Source: Massiliimalia massiliensis
GTDB lineage: Bacteria > Bacillota > Clostridia > Oscillospirales > Ruminococcaceae
Assembly: GCF_900155615.1 (NCBI RefSeq)
Contig: NZ_FUHT01000003.1
Span: 434,001-498,000 of the forward strand
DNA: 64,000 nt
Direction: 5' to 3'
Shown: positions 34,778 to 43,557 of the stretch, piece after piece
How the letters are laid out: every line of letters begins with the position of its first letter
How positions within the stretch are numbered: position 1 is the stretch's first letter
Translations under genes and position numbers: made by a program
The notes under the pieces: generated by a model
What the model was told of the DNA's origin: nothing
Seen by the model: the letters and a program-made list of their open reading frames with translations, nothing else
Database searches by the model: none

Positions 34778-35821
34778 ATGAAACAGTTTTTGGCAGGTTT
34801 GCTGGCAGTGTGTTGTTTGGGCGCTGTTTTTTCTGGCTGCGGCTGGATTCGGGAGAAAGCGGAAAGCTCCGCTGCTGTTTCATCCGAGGCGAGCCAGTCT
34901 CAGGAGGAACAGCCCTATCGGTATACATTTCAGCCGCATGTCCTCTCTTCTGTATTGATAGACGCTTACGGGGAAGAATTTGAACCGGTATTCTATGCCT
35001 TTTGTGATGCGGCGTTGGCTGGGGATAACGAATTTGACTGTCCCGACCAGGCGACCTACTATGATATTCTTTCTGCCTCCCGGGAGTGCCTGCCGGTGAT
35101 TTGGGCTTATCTGGATTGGGATGACTGCAAATATGAAAACGGTGTCGGCAGAATTGGATACAGCATCGAAAGGGAGGAATACCTAAAAAGGATTGAGGCT
35201 TTTAAGGAGGCAGTTGCCGGCTGGATTACCGAGAACGTCAGGGAAAACGATGATGAGCTTGAAAAAGCGCTGTCTCTCTACTACGGCTTTACCAGGAGCA
35301 TCCGCTATGATTACGAGGCTCTGGGGGGAGAAGAGGATGAGGCTAATGGGGTAAACCTGTCTCCGTACCGCACCCTAATGGAACGGATTGGAATTTGCCA
35401 GGAATTTGCCGGCGCCTATTCCTACCTGCTTTTACAGGTAGGGGTGGACGCGACTACCTGTGGTTCTCTTAACCGCGATGCAACCCAGGCGCACGAATGG
35501 AATCTCATTACCCTGGGGGGAAAGTACTATTATGTCGACCCAACCTTTGAATGTACTGCCTCGCCCGGTGGACTGCAGTATTTTGGGATGACTGCAGCCC
35601 GACGGGATCAGGCAGGGGATTTTGATCCGGCGGACTATGATCTTGCCTCTGCAAATCTCCTCAAAGGGACAAACTATCCGGCGGAGGATGACCGGTTTGC
35701 GCCGTTGTGGAACGGAATACGGTTTGAGCTCGACCGGAAGAATCAGGTGATTCTTTATTATACAGAGAACCAGCCGGAACAGGCTGTGGAGTTTTCATAT
35801 CAAAATTGGGAGAAGTCATAA
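34778..35821 (+). CDS. transglutaminase-like lipoprotein
   Basis: A 347-residue exported lipoprotein: signal peptide with lipobox FSGC (C21), a Ser/Glu-rich linker to about residue 45, then a transglutaminase/protease-like domain. The catalytic triad is visible as C207 (GICQEF), H239 (AHEWN) and D254 (VDPTFE). Such domains act as cysteine peptidases or protein cross-linkers at the cell surface. Its neighbours are sugar genes, and it ends at a strong bidirectional terminator, so it is probably a single-gene unit. Target unknown. Confidence 0.87.
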   Translation: MKQFLAGLLAVCCLGAVFSGCGWIREKAESSAAVSSEASQSQEEQPYRYTFQPHVLSSVLIDAYGEEFEPVFYAFCDAALAGDNEFDCPDQATYYDILSASRECLPVIWAYLDWDDCKYENGVGRIGYSIEREEYLKRIEAFKEAVAGWITENVRENDDELEKALSLYYGFTRSIRYDYEALGGEEDEANGVNLSPYRTLMERIGICQEFAGAYSYLLLQVGVDATTCGSLNRDATQAHEWNLITLGGKYYYVDPTFECTASPGGLQYFGMTAARRDQAGDFDPADYDLASANLLKGTNYPAEDDRFAPLWNGIRFELDRKNQVILYYTENQPEQAVEFSYQNWEKS

Positions 35822-35858
35822 AAGGAGCCGTCCTCCTATTCGGAGGACGGCTCCTTTT
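35820..35858 (+). terminator. bidirectional terminator between convergent genes
   Basis: A 13-bp GC-rich stem (35824-35836 with 35842-35854) flanked by AAAA and TTTT serves the transglutaminase-like gene and frlD. Confidence 0.92.
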
Positions 35859-35868
35859 ATAGCTTGTA

Positions 35869-36651
35869 TTACCATGCGCCGCTGTATCCGAGTGTAACCG
35901 CAGAGGAATGGGTTCCCATCCTCATACATTCCTCTACTGTTTTTCCCTCTGCAATTCCGGCAAGAAATCCCGCGATATAGGAATCTCCCGCGCCCATGGT
36001 ATCCACTACTGCAGTATCCTCGATGCCATAGGTATAAAACGTTTTCCCATCGTAAACGAGACTTCCGTTTCTGCCCAGGGTGGCAATCGAAAGCTTTGCT
36101 CCGGTTACATGAGCATTTTTGAGATAGCTGCGGATATATTCGTCATCCTGTTTATAGGAAAAAAGGGGATAATCCACGTAAGGGAGCAGCTTTTCCACTT
36201 TAGGATCATCCAGCTTGTCGGCAAAATCATAACAAATCAAGACTCCGCCTTCCCTCAGCCTGGGAAGAAAACGGTCGGTTTCTCCCCAATATGCGGTATG
36301 CATGAGTTCATGCGAGCAGATAAACTGGATATCCTCCTCCGAAAGGCTGAAGGAAGCCATCACGCCTTCAAAGTAATCCCCAAACACACGGTCGCCGTCG
36401 TGCAGTTCGACAGAAGAGCGTGCTGTTTCTCCAGGAATTTGGTGGACATGGCTGATCCCGATTCCCTTTTCAGAGAGGGCGTCAAGCATCAGACTGCCAT
36501 AATGATCGGTTCCTACAACACCCACATAATCTACAGCATGGTTGAGTCGCCTTAAATAGACGGCAACATTGACCGGATTACCGCCCGGATATGCCTTGCC
36601 TGTTTGCTCATAAACGTCCATGCAGTTATCGCCCACTGTGACAATTTTCAT
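35869..36651 (-). CDS. frlD: fructoselysine 6-kinase-like PfkB sugar kinase
   Basis: A 260-residue PfkB-family kinase that matches FrlD closely along its length: GDNCMDVY at the start, GGNPVNVAVY, ELHDGDRVFGDY, EGVMA and DTMGAGDSYIAGF with the catalytic Asp (about D223), ending in a YSGAW that resembles the E. coli YHGAW end. It would phosphorylate fructoselysine or a related Amadori product at C6. I start at ATG 36651 after GGGAGGG. It is divergent from the fourth ABC transporter and 10 kb from its pathway partner FrlB at 46550. Recognition is from remembered family features, so the exact amine is open. Confidence 0.85.
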   Translation of the reverse strand: MKIVTVGDNCMDVYEQTGKAYPGGNPVNVAVYLRRLNHAVDYVGVVGTDHYGSLMLDALSEKGIGISHVHQIPGETARSSVELHDGDRVFGDYFEGVMASFSLSEEDIQFICSHELMHTAYWGETDRFLPRLREGGVLICYDFADKLDDPKVEKLLPYVDYPLFSYKQDDEYIRSYLKNAHVTGAKLSIATLGRNGSLVYDGKTFYTYGIEDTAVVDTMGAGDSYIAGFLAGIAEGKTVEECMRMGTHSSAVTLGYSGAW

Positions 36652-36694
36652 CAAAAGCCCTCCCGTGTTTGGAAATTTTTACTGAATTTGTTAT

Positions 36695-36723
36695 AATATA
36701 TCACAGATATTATAGCAAGTCAA
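36695..36723 (-). promoter_or_regulatory. frlD promoter overlapping a dyad
   Basis: On the minus strand, TTGACT (36723-36718) and TATATT (36700-36695) have 17-base spacing. The -10 box lies in a perfect inverted repeat TATAATAT-N7-ATATTATA (36692-36714), a likely operator. On the plus strand a TATAAT at 36840-36845 may serve the divergent ABC operon, but it has no good -35 box and may need an activator. Confidence 0.6.
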
Positions 36724-36892
36724 CGAAAAAACAAGGATTCCAAAAAATAGAACCTCATTCCAAAAATCAACTACATGTTTTGCAAAGATATTACACATGA
36801 TATAGAAATATTGTCGTTTTTTTTCATTTATTGGTAAGATATAATAAAAATATAGAAATTTTCACAAAAAATACAAGAAAAGAGGAATGGAT

Positions 36893-38164
36893 ATGTTTAA
36901 AAAGACACTTGCACTGCTTCTTGCAGCAGCACTGGCAGTTGGAATCACCTCCTGTGCCGGCGGAACGGACGGGAAAGACAATTCCGGCAATGCAAATAAC
37001 GGCGGGCAGGCAGAAACAAAGGAATTAAACCTTTGGCATTACTGGGACAGCGAATCACAGCAGGCTTTGCTGGCTGATATGGTGAAGTCATATAAGGATG
37101 AAACTGGTGGGCCGACCATCAAAATCTCCTATATCCCATACAGCGAATACATCCAGAAAATTCTGGTTACCGCGGCGGGCGGCGATCTGCCGGAACTGTT
37201 TATCTATGACGGTAACTCTACCGCGACCTTTGTAGAAGCCGGGATTTTAGCAGATATTACTGACCGGATCAACGAGAGCGGCGTGATGAAGGATACCCTG
37301 GAGGGGGTCGTGGCAGAGCATGAAGTTGCCGGAAAGCTTTATGGCTTCCCAGTTTATGCAAACTGTGTCGCATTGTTCTACCGCACTGATTTGATCGAAA
37401 CGCCTCCGACGACCTGGGATCAACTTTATGAGACCGCCAAGAGCGTTGCAACAGACGATATGTATGGCTTTGCCATGGCTGGAGGAGCTGGAGAAGACGC
37501 GGTGTTCCAGTTCCTGCCGTTTATGTGGTCGGCCGGGGAGGATCTCGATAATGTTGCGGCTCCGGGTACTGTAGAGGCGCTCGACATGTTCTCCACCATG
37601 ATTAAAGAGGGCGTTATGAGCTCTGATACCGTCAATCACAGCCAGGAGGACGCCCGTGTCCTGTTTGAAACCGGACGGGTCGCGATGATGCTCAACGGCC
37701 CGTGGAATGTTGTGCCTTTGCAGGAAAATGCGCCGGATATGGAGTGGGACCTTGCCATGATTCCAAAGAAGGCCGACGGCGAATTTGCTTCTATCCTGGG
37801 CGGCGAAAGCTTCGGGATTGGGAAGGATACCGACATTGACGGAATCTGGAACTTTGTAGAATATCTTGTAGAGCCGGAACGCTATCAAGAGTTCTTAAAG
37901 GGCCTGGGCCAGCTTCCGGCGGACAGCGTGCTGGCAGAAGACCCGTATTATCAGGACGACCCAATTAACAAGGTGTTTATCGACCAGCTCAAAAGCGCGC
38001 GTCCGCGTGCTTACGGCGGCAAATACAATGAAATGTCAAAAGCTCTGCAAACTGCGATCAGTTCTGCCATGTCCGGCGATCAGTCCGCACAGGACGCGCT
38101 GAATGACGCGGCGGCTACCATCACTCCACTGTATGAAGAATTCAAAGCAAGCGAAGGGAAATAG
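36893..38164 (+). CDS. CUT1 ABC transporter binding lipoprotein (system 4, Amadori/GH31 locus)
   Basis: A 423-residue family 1 solute-binding protein with lipobox ITSC (C21). I choose ATG 36893, six bases after AGAGGA, over the ATG at 36887, which is too near. It sits between FrlD and FrlB homologues and before a GH31 gene, so the ligand may be a fructosyl-amine, an alpha-glucoside or a compound joining both. A 12-bp hairpin follows. Confidence 0.91.
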   Translation: MFKKTLALLLAAALAVGITSCAGGTDGKDNSGNANNGGQAETKELNLWHYWDSESQQALLADMVKSYKDETGGPTIKISYIPYSEYIQKILVTAAGGDLPELFIYDGNSTATFVEAGILADITDRINESGVMKDTLEGVVAEHEVAGKLYGFPVYANCVALFYRTDLIETPPTTWDQLYETAKSVATDDMYGFAMAGGAGEDAVFQFLPFMWSAGEDLDNVAAPGTVEALDMFSTMIKEGVMSSDTVNHSQEDARVLFETGRVAMMLNGPWNVVPLQENAPDMEWDLAMIPKKADGEFASILGGESFGIGKDTDIDGIWNFVEYLVEPERYQEFLKGLGQLPADSVLAEDPYYQDDPINKVFIDQLKSARPRAYGGKYNEMSKALQTAISSAMSGDQSAQDALNDAAATITPLYEEFKASEGK

Positions 38165-38172
38165 CTTGAACC

Positions 38173-38212
38173 GGATTTGCCATGTCCCGGAAAATGGGGG
38201 CATGGCAAATCC
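38173..38212 (+). promoter_or_regulatory. intercistronic hairpin after binding-protein gene
   Basis: GGATTTGCCATG pairs perfectly with CATGGCAAATCC, extended inside by C/G pairs, 9 bases after the stop, without a T-run. It probably shields the binding-protein mRNA. Confidence 0.78.
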
Positions 38213-38326
38213 AAAGTTTGCCGCTTTCTCTGCTTTGCAGGCAGAAAATTGGGATTACGGTCAATCATGGATTGATTGCCGAAACGGCGATATCCGGCCG
38301 ATTCTGCGAAAGGCATGGTCTTAATT

Positions 38327-39259
38327 ATGAAAAAACAAAAATCACCGTTGCTGAACTCCGGAAAAAAGTTTTTCCGGAGCGGACGATATATTGATTATTC
38401 TTTTACTGTCCCGGCTCTTGCTTTTATCGCGATTTTTATGATTTATCCGATTTGGTATAATATCGTGATGAGCTTTAAGGAAATAAATATCAGCAACCTT
38501 ACGGATGCAAGCCAGCAAAAATTCATCGGCTTTGCGAACTTCTCCGCCATCTTTGCGGACAAATATTTCTGGAATTCCTTCCAAAACACCTTCGTTTTTG
38601 TGTTGTTCAGCCTGGTATTCCAGTTTTCGGTAGGCTTTCTGTTTGCACTTTACTTTAATAAACAGTTTAGGGGTGCGAAATGGATGAGAGCAATCATCCT
38701 GATCGCCTGGATGAACCCCGGGATTATTACAGGCGCTATTTTTAAATGGCTGCTGGCAGGCGATATCGGGATTTTCAATTATCTGCTGATGCAGATTGGG
38801 ATTATTTCAGAGCCAATCAATTTTCTTGCCAGCACCCAGACCTCACTGGCAAGCGTCATCTTGGGGAATGTCTGGATCGGGATTCCGTTTAATATGGTGA
38901 TCCTGCTCTCAGGGATTCAGGGAATCGGGAATGAGCTCTATGAATCGGCAGTAATCGACGGCGCGGGGAGCGTCAAAAAATTCTTTTATATCACTGTTCC
39001 AATGCTGAAGCCGACGATCATGGTACTGCTGCTTTTAGGTTTCATCTATACCTTCAAGGTCTTTGATATCATTTATGCCATGACCTCCGGCGGCCCGGCT
39101 AATTCTTCGCAGATCCTGCCGTATTACTCCTATGAACAGTCGTTTAAAATGTTCAAGTTTGGGGAAGGGGCGGCGGCATCCTGTATCTCCTTTGTCCTGA
39201 TCGCGCTGCTGGCCGTTGTGTACATCCATTTTTCCAATAAGGAGGAGATGGAAGCATGA
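38327..39259 (+). CDS. CUT1 ABC transporter permease (MalF-type, system 4)
   Basis: A 310-residue membrane permease. The open frame extends to 38276, but ATG 38327 gives the usual short basic N-terminus; the ribosome site GAAAGG is rather far (13 bases), so the start is uncertain. The EAA loop reads ESAVIDGAGSVKKFFYITVP, followed by TSGGPANSS. Its stop overlaps the start of the next permease (ATGA). Confidence 0.9.
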   Translation: MKKQKSPLLNSGKKFFRSGRYIDYSFTVPALAFIAIFMIYPIWYNIVMSFKEINISNLTDASQQKFIGFANFSAIFADKYFWNSFQNTFVFVLFSLVFQFSVGFLFALYFNKQFRGAKWMRAIILIAWMNPGIITGAIFKWLLAGDIGIFNYLLMQIGIISEPINFLASTQTSLASVILGNVWIGIPFNMVILLSGIQGIGNELYESAVIDGAGSVKKFFYITVPMLKPTIMVLLLLGFIYTFKVFDIIYAMTSGGPANSSQILPYYSYEQSFKMFKFGEGAAASCISFVLIALLAVVYIHFSNKEEMEA

Positions 39260-40092
39260 GTAAGCTTTTACGAAAACATAAAGGGATTTTCCAGAGTCTC
39301 CTGGGATTGATTATCATCTTGATTTTCCTGTTCCCCATTTACTGGATGCTGATATCCTCCTTTAAAACCAGTGCGGAAATCTTTGCCAACCCGCCTACAT
39401 TTTTTCCGAAGGATTTCTATCTTGGGAATTATTCCGTCCTTTTTAAGGACATCGAATTTCTGAATTACTTTAAAAACTCCGCAATCATCGCGGTTTTTGC
39501 CATGGCGGGCTCGATTCTCTTGGCTGCGCCAATTTCCTATGCGCTGGCGCGAAAAAATTTAAAGGGCGCCGGCATTGCGCTGTTTTTGCTGATTATCATT
39601 CAGATGGTTCCAAGCAATTCGATTGCGCTCCCGCTCTATGCAATGTTTTCCAAATGGGGACTGACCAACAGCTTTGCAGGAGTTATCGTGGCAAATATTA
39701 CTTCGTCACTGCCCTTTATCGCGCTGGTACTGCGCACCTCCTTTCTTGCGATTCCGCAGGGATTGGAGGATGCGGCATATATTGACGGATGCTCCAACTG
39801 GAAAACTTTTTTCCGGATTGTCCTGCCTCTGACGCTGCCTGCACTGGTCACCTGTGCCGCGTTCAGCTTTATCTTTGCATGGGGTGAATTTATCTATGCG
39901 CTGGTATTGCTGCCAGACCGAGAATATTGGACGATTACTGTAGGGATGCGAACCTTCATCGGGCAGCACGGAACCAAATGGGGAAACCTGATGGCAACTG
40001 CTACGGTCTCTTCACTGCCGGTCATTATCATCTTTATCCTAACTCAGAAGCATATTGTCGGCGGAATTACAGCCGGTTCTGTAAAAGGTTAA
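39256..40092 (+). CDS. CUT1 ABC transporter permease (MalG-type, system 4)
   Basis: A 278-residue membrane permease, translationally coupled to the preceding one by an ATGA overlap and preceded by AAGGAGGAG. The EAA loop reads DAAYIDGCSNWKTFFRIVLP and the end is TAGSVKG. The -35 box of the next transcription unit begins right at its stop. Confidence 0.92.
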   Translation: MSKLLRKHKGIFQSLLGLIIILIFLFPIYWMLISSFKTSAEIFANPPTFFPKDFYLGNYSVLFKDIEFLNYFKNSAIIAVFAMAGSILLAAPISYALARKNLKGAGIALFLLIIIQMVPSNSIALPLYAMFSKWGLTNSFAGVIVANITSSLPFIALVLRTSFLAIPQGLEDAAYIDGCSNWKTFFRIVLPLTLPALVTCAAFSFIFAWGEFIYALVLLPDREYWTITVGMRTFIGQHGTKWGNLMATATVSSLPVIIIFILTQKHIVGGITAGSVKG

Positions 40093-40121
40093 TTGCAGAT
40101 TTCTCTGGCAACTGGTATAAT
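40093..40121 (+). promoter_or_regulatory. promoter of the system 4 two-component genes
   Basis: TTGCAG (40093-40098) and TATAAT (40116-40121) have exactly 17-base spacing, right after the permease stop. This makes the 5' part of the open frame here untranslated leader. Confidence 0.72.
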
Positions 40122-40161
40122 ATACAAAAACAGATCAGATTTTTGTATCGGAGTGTTAAAT

Positions 40162-41967
40162 TTGAGAAAAAATCAGGCTGGGAAACTCCTGTTGGAGAGA
40201 TTGATACAAAAAGAAAAAAACACACCGCTCAACGGGAAGGTTGCAATTATCATCATTTTTATTGTTTTGCTTCCTCTTGCGCTGATCAGCGGCGTGCTTT
40301 TTTCCGTCATCCAGAAAAACACGATTGAGAGTGAAGAATACTTCCGCATTACCAGCCTGACTAATGTCAAGGACAATGTAGATTCCCTGCTAAGGGATTA
40401 TGAGCAGAGCATCGATACAATTTATAATTATCCCGAGCTTTTGAAAATGTCCTCGCAAGAAGGAGTGCTCTCAGCCTCGATGGACGAGGACAACCGTATT
40501 CAGATGATTCTGGCGCGGGTGCGTGCGTCCAGGGGATATGTCGGGGCATTTTCTCTGATTTTCCCGGATCAGAGCAGTCTGGTATCCATTTCCGGCTATG
40601 GGAATTTTGAGGAATTCATCCGGGAAAATGAGCGCCAGATGGTCGATTTTGTGGAAGAGATGAATACCCCAAAACAGTCTATTGTCTGGGAAGCCAACCC
40701 GAATATCAGGAAAAGCCAGGGGAAAGCAGCTTATTTTATCTCCGGCCGGAAAGCAATCCGGAATATCTATCATCAGAATGACCTGATCGGGCTGGGCGTA
40801 ATGCATGTTTCTACCCTTTCCTTTGAGGATGTTACCTCGCTGCATCAAAACAATACTCAGGAAATGCTGGCAATTTTGGACGGAAGCAGCCAGCTTGTTT
40901 GGTATAACCAAGAGACGGAATTGGATTTAAGCCTGCTGGACAGCAAGCTCCTTTCCGGACTGCAGGAGAATGAACCGATGAAGCTTCTCGAATATGAGGA
41001 TCATACCGGATCATACTGCTATCTTTATGAAACCTCTGAATATTCGGATTGGGTGTTTGTCAATATTATCCCAAAGGATATGATCTACACACAGGTGACT
41101 GTGTTTAAAATTTATTTTGGAATCGTGGTATTCTTTCTTTGCCTGTTTGCCCTGTTCTGCGGAATTATGATCAACCGTCAGATGGTGCGTCCCATTCAGG
41201 CGATGATCGTGGTGATGGATCATATTGACGAGCTGGATAAAATTGGGCAGCAGCTTTCCACTGACCGGAGCGATGAGATCGGCGGACTGTACCGAGCGTT
41301 CGGGCAGATGAGCGAGCGGATTAATTTTTTGATTGGACAGTTGAAAGAAGCGTATTCCCAGGATAAGGAAAAAGAGATTAAGCTGATACAGAGTCAGTTA
41401 AATCCTCATTTTATCTATAATACCCTGGAAAGCATCAGCTGGGTTGCTTATGACAAGGATTTGCCGGAGGTCTCTAAGGCATTGACCTGCCTCTCCAGTA
41501 TCCTGCGCTATTCGATCAAGGATTCCGGAGAATATGTCACCTTTGAGGAGGAATTCCACCAGCTAAAGCAGTATCTCTATATCCAGCATTTCCGGTTTGA
41601 AGAAAAATTTTCAGTTTCTTATCATATTGACGCTTCCCTGCTGCAATTTAAAACGATTAAATTCATTTTTCAGCCTTTTGTGGAGAATGCCCTGCTGCAT
41701 GCGTTCCAAAACCAATTGGATGACTGCCGGATTGATCTTGCCATGAAGGAGCAGGATGGAGATATCCTGATTGCCGTCCGGGATAATGGATGCGGAATTC
41801 CGCCCGAGATGATGGAGCAGATTATGGGGAAGGACAGCAGGGGCATTGGAATCAAGAATATCAATAAAACGCTGAAGCTTCGGTTCGGAGAAGAATATCA
41901 TCTTTGGATTGAAAGTAAGGTAGGAATAGGAACCTGTGTCTATCTGCGGGTTCCGAAGGTACGGTAA
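40162..41967 (+). CDS. YesM-type sensor histidine kinase (system 4), TTG start
   Basis: A 601-residue membrane kinase. I place the start at TTG 40162, which has GGAG 8 bases upstream and lies after a good promoter; the frame is open to 40093 but that part overlaps the promoter. The order is a basic N-terminus, helix (about 28-50), extracellular sensor (to about 315), second helix, HAMP, then QLNPHFIYNTL (phospho-H416) and an HATPase with DNGCGI. It pairs with the regulator 12 bases downstream and likely senses the system 4 substrate. Confidence 0.9.
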   Translation: MRKNQAGKLLLERLIQKEKNTPLNGKVAIIIIFIVLLPLALISGVLFSVIQKNTIESEEYFRITSLTNVKDNVDSLLRDYEQSIDTIYNYPELLKMSSQEGVLSASMDEDNRIQMILARVRASRGYVGAFSLIFPDQSSLVSISGYGNFEEFIRENERQMVDFVEEMNTPKQSIVWEANPNIRKSQGKAAYFISGRKAIRNIYHQNDLIGLGVMHVSTLSFEDVTSLHQNNTQEMLAILDGSSQLVWYNQETELDLSLLDSKLLSGLQENEPMKLLEYEDHTGSYCYLYETSEYSDWVFVNIIPKDMIYTQVTVFKIYFGIVVFFLCLFALFCGIMINRQMVRPIQAMIVVMDHIDELDKIGQQLSTDRSDEIGGLYRAFGQMSERINFLIGQLKEAYSQDKEKEIKLIQSQLNPHFIYNTLESISWVAYDKDLPEVSKALTCLSSILRYSIKDSGEYVTFEEEFHQLKQYLYIQHFRFEEKFSVSYHIDASLLQFKTIKFIFQPFVENALLHAFQNQLDDCRIDLAMKEQDGDILIAVRDNGCGIPPEMMEQIMGKDSRGIGIKNINKTLKLRFGEEYHLWIESKVGIGTCVYLRVPKVR

Positions 41968-41979
41968 CGGAGGAACAAG

Positions 41980-43518
41980 ATGTATAAAATCGCGGTGACC
42001 GATGACGAACCTAAAATTTTAAAGGGGATTACAGAGCTTTTGCGGAAACGTTTGTCCGGAAAAGCAGAGGTAATCAGCTTTCAGAATCCATCCGTCCTGT
42101 TGGAATACGCACAGGAAAATGAGGTGGATATTTTGATCACCGATATCTGTATGCCAGATATGGACGGACTGGAACTCAGCGCAAAGCTGCGCATGAAATA
42201 TCCGCTTCTAAAAATTATTATTATAAGCGGATACAGCCGGTTTGACTATGCGAAAACAGCCATTTCCCTGCAGGTTTGCGAGTACATTTTAAAACCAGTT
42301 GACCAGGAAAAGCTGATTTCTGTGATTGAACAGGCGATCCAGGATCTTGACAGCACGAGCAGCGCGCTGGCGCACCAGCCGGAATCGTCTGAAGGAAACC
42401 AGAAGCACTATGAAACGATGCTGCTTAGGGCCATTCGGTACGGGGATCAGGAATCCCTGCAATGGCTCAGGCATTTTGGCTTTGAAGGCTGCGCTATGGT
42501 GTTTGCCGTATTGGAATTTACCGAACAGGATGGATTAGATGGAACCGAGCTGTATCAGGCGCTTTATCGGGAACTGCAGCCTACTGGCTATCACCAGCTT
42601 TTTTTACAGGTGGGGCCGCTGCGGTTTTTATGGGTTTTGCCGCAGGAGGAGCAGTTTCGGGAGAAGCTTGAGGAATTTCTCACATGGCAGAATGAATGCG
42701 AGATAAAATGCAGCATTGGCATCAGCCGCCCTGTGATCGACTGTGGGGAGATCCAGCAGGGATACCGGCAGGCGTTGAATGCAGCCAAGCAGGAGCTCTA
42801 TTATCAGGGGAATCGGATTTATGATTACCATCCGGTACCTGAATCTTCCTGTGACACAGAAAAGACCGCGCTTTCCATTCTGCGGCATCTGCTTTCCTCT
42901 GAATTTGAAAAGGCGGATCGGGAAACAGCCGACCTGTTCCTGCGCTTTGCACAGGACAAAACTCCGGTTTCTGATCTGCGCAGAATATTGGAGGAATTGA
43001 TCGGGCAATTCGAGCCGGTGCTCCGGCACAACGGGATCACGAAGGAGGATTACGAGGAAATCAAAATACAGCTTGACTTAATCGACCGCTATCATGTGCT
43101 TGCTGATTTGGAAGCTGACTTTAACGTGTTCCTGTCTAAAATTAAAGAAAAGATGACGGTAGTCAAAAATCTGCGGCTAGAGCAGAATTTGGATCAGGCC
43201 ATCGAATATATCAATACCCATTTTGATCAGGATTTATCGCTGGAGGAGGTAGCGGAACATGCAAATTTAAATGCCTCTTATTTCAGCACTACCTTTAAAA
43301 AATATACGGGAAGCAACTTTGTTACTTATCTGATGAACCTGCGTATCGACCATGCGAAACGGCTGCTTCGCGACCCAAGCTGTAAAATTTTGCAGATTGC
43401 GCAGGAGTCCGGATTCCATGACACCCGTTATTTTGCGAAAACTTTTAAGAAGAACGTGGGGATTACCCCAAGCGAGTACCGCAATATTGTGTTACAGCTT
43501 AACAAGGAATCAGAATAA
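41980..43518 (+). CDS. YesN-type AraC response regulator (system 4)
   Basis: A 512-residue regulator: receiver domain with phospho-acceptor D55 (TDICMPD), a long middle region, and an AraC DNA-binding domain at the end (YFSTTFKKYTG, YFAKTFKKNVG). It should activate the transporter and perhaps the GH31-YitT-frlB run that follows 39 bases later. Confidence 0.92.
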   Translation: MYKIAVTDDEPKILKGITELLRKRLSGKAEVISFQNPSVLLEYAQENEVDILITDICMPDMDGLELSAKLRMKYPLLKIIIISGYSRFDYAKTAISLQVCEYILKPVDQEKLISVIEQAIQDLDSTSSALAHQPESSEGNQKHYETMLLRAIRYGDQESLQWLRHFGFEGCAMVFAVLEFTEQDGLDGTELYQALYRELQPTGYHQLFLQVGPLRFLWVLPQEEQFREKLEEFLTWQNECEIKCSIGISRPVIDCGEIQQGYRQALNAAKQELYYQGNRIYDYHPVPESSCDTEKTALSILRHLLSSEFEKADRETADLFLRFAQDKTPVSDLRRILEELIGQFEPVLRHNGITKEDYEEIKIQLDLIDRYHVLADLEADFNVFLSKIKEKMTVVKNLRLEQNLDQAIEYINTHFDQDLSLEEVAEHANLNASYFSTTFKKYTGSNFVTYLMNLRIDHAKRLLRDPSCKILQIAQESGFHDTRYFAKTFKKNVGITPSEYRNIVLQLNKESE

Positions 43519-43557
43519 TACACTTTTGAGTCAATTATGAAAGAGAAGGAGGACTTT

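Noticed and set aside
36655-36892. Riboswitch in the frlD-ABC intergenic region
   Set aside because: Only a short AT-rich dyad is visible and no known aptamer core is present.
40093-40161. Kinase start at 40093
   Set aside because: These bases form a 17-spaced promoter, and a better ribosome site lies before TTG 40162.
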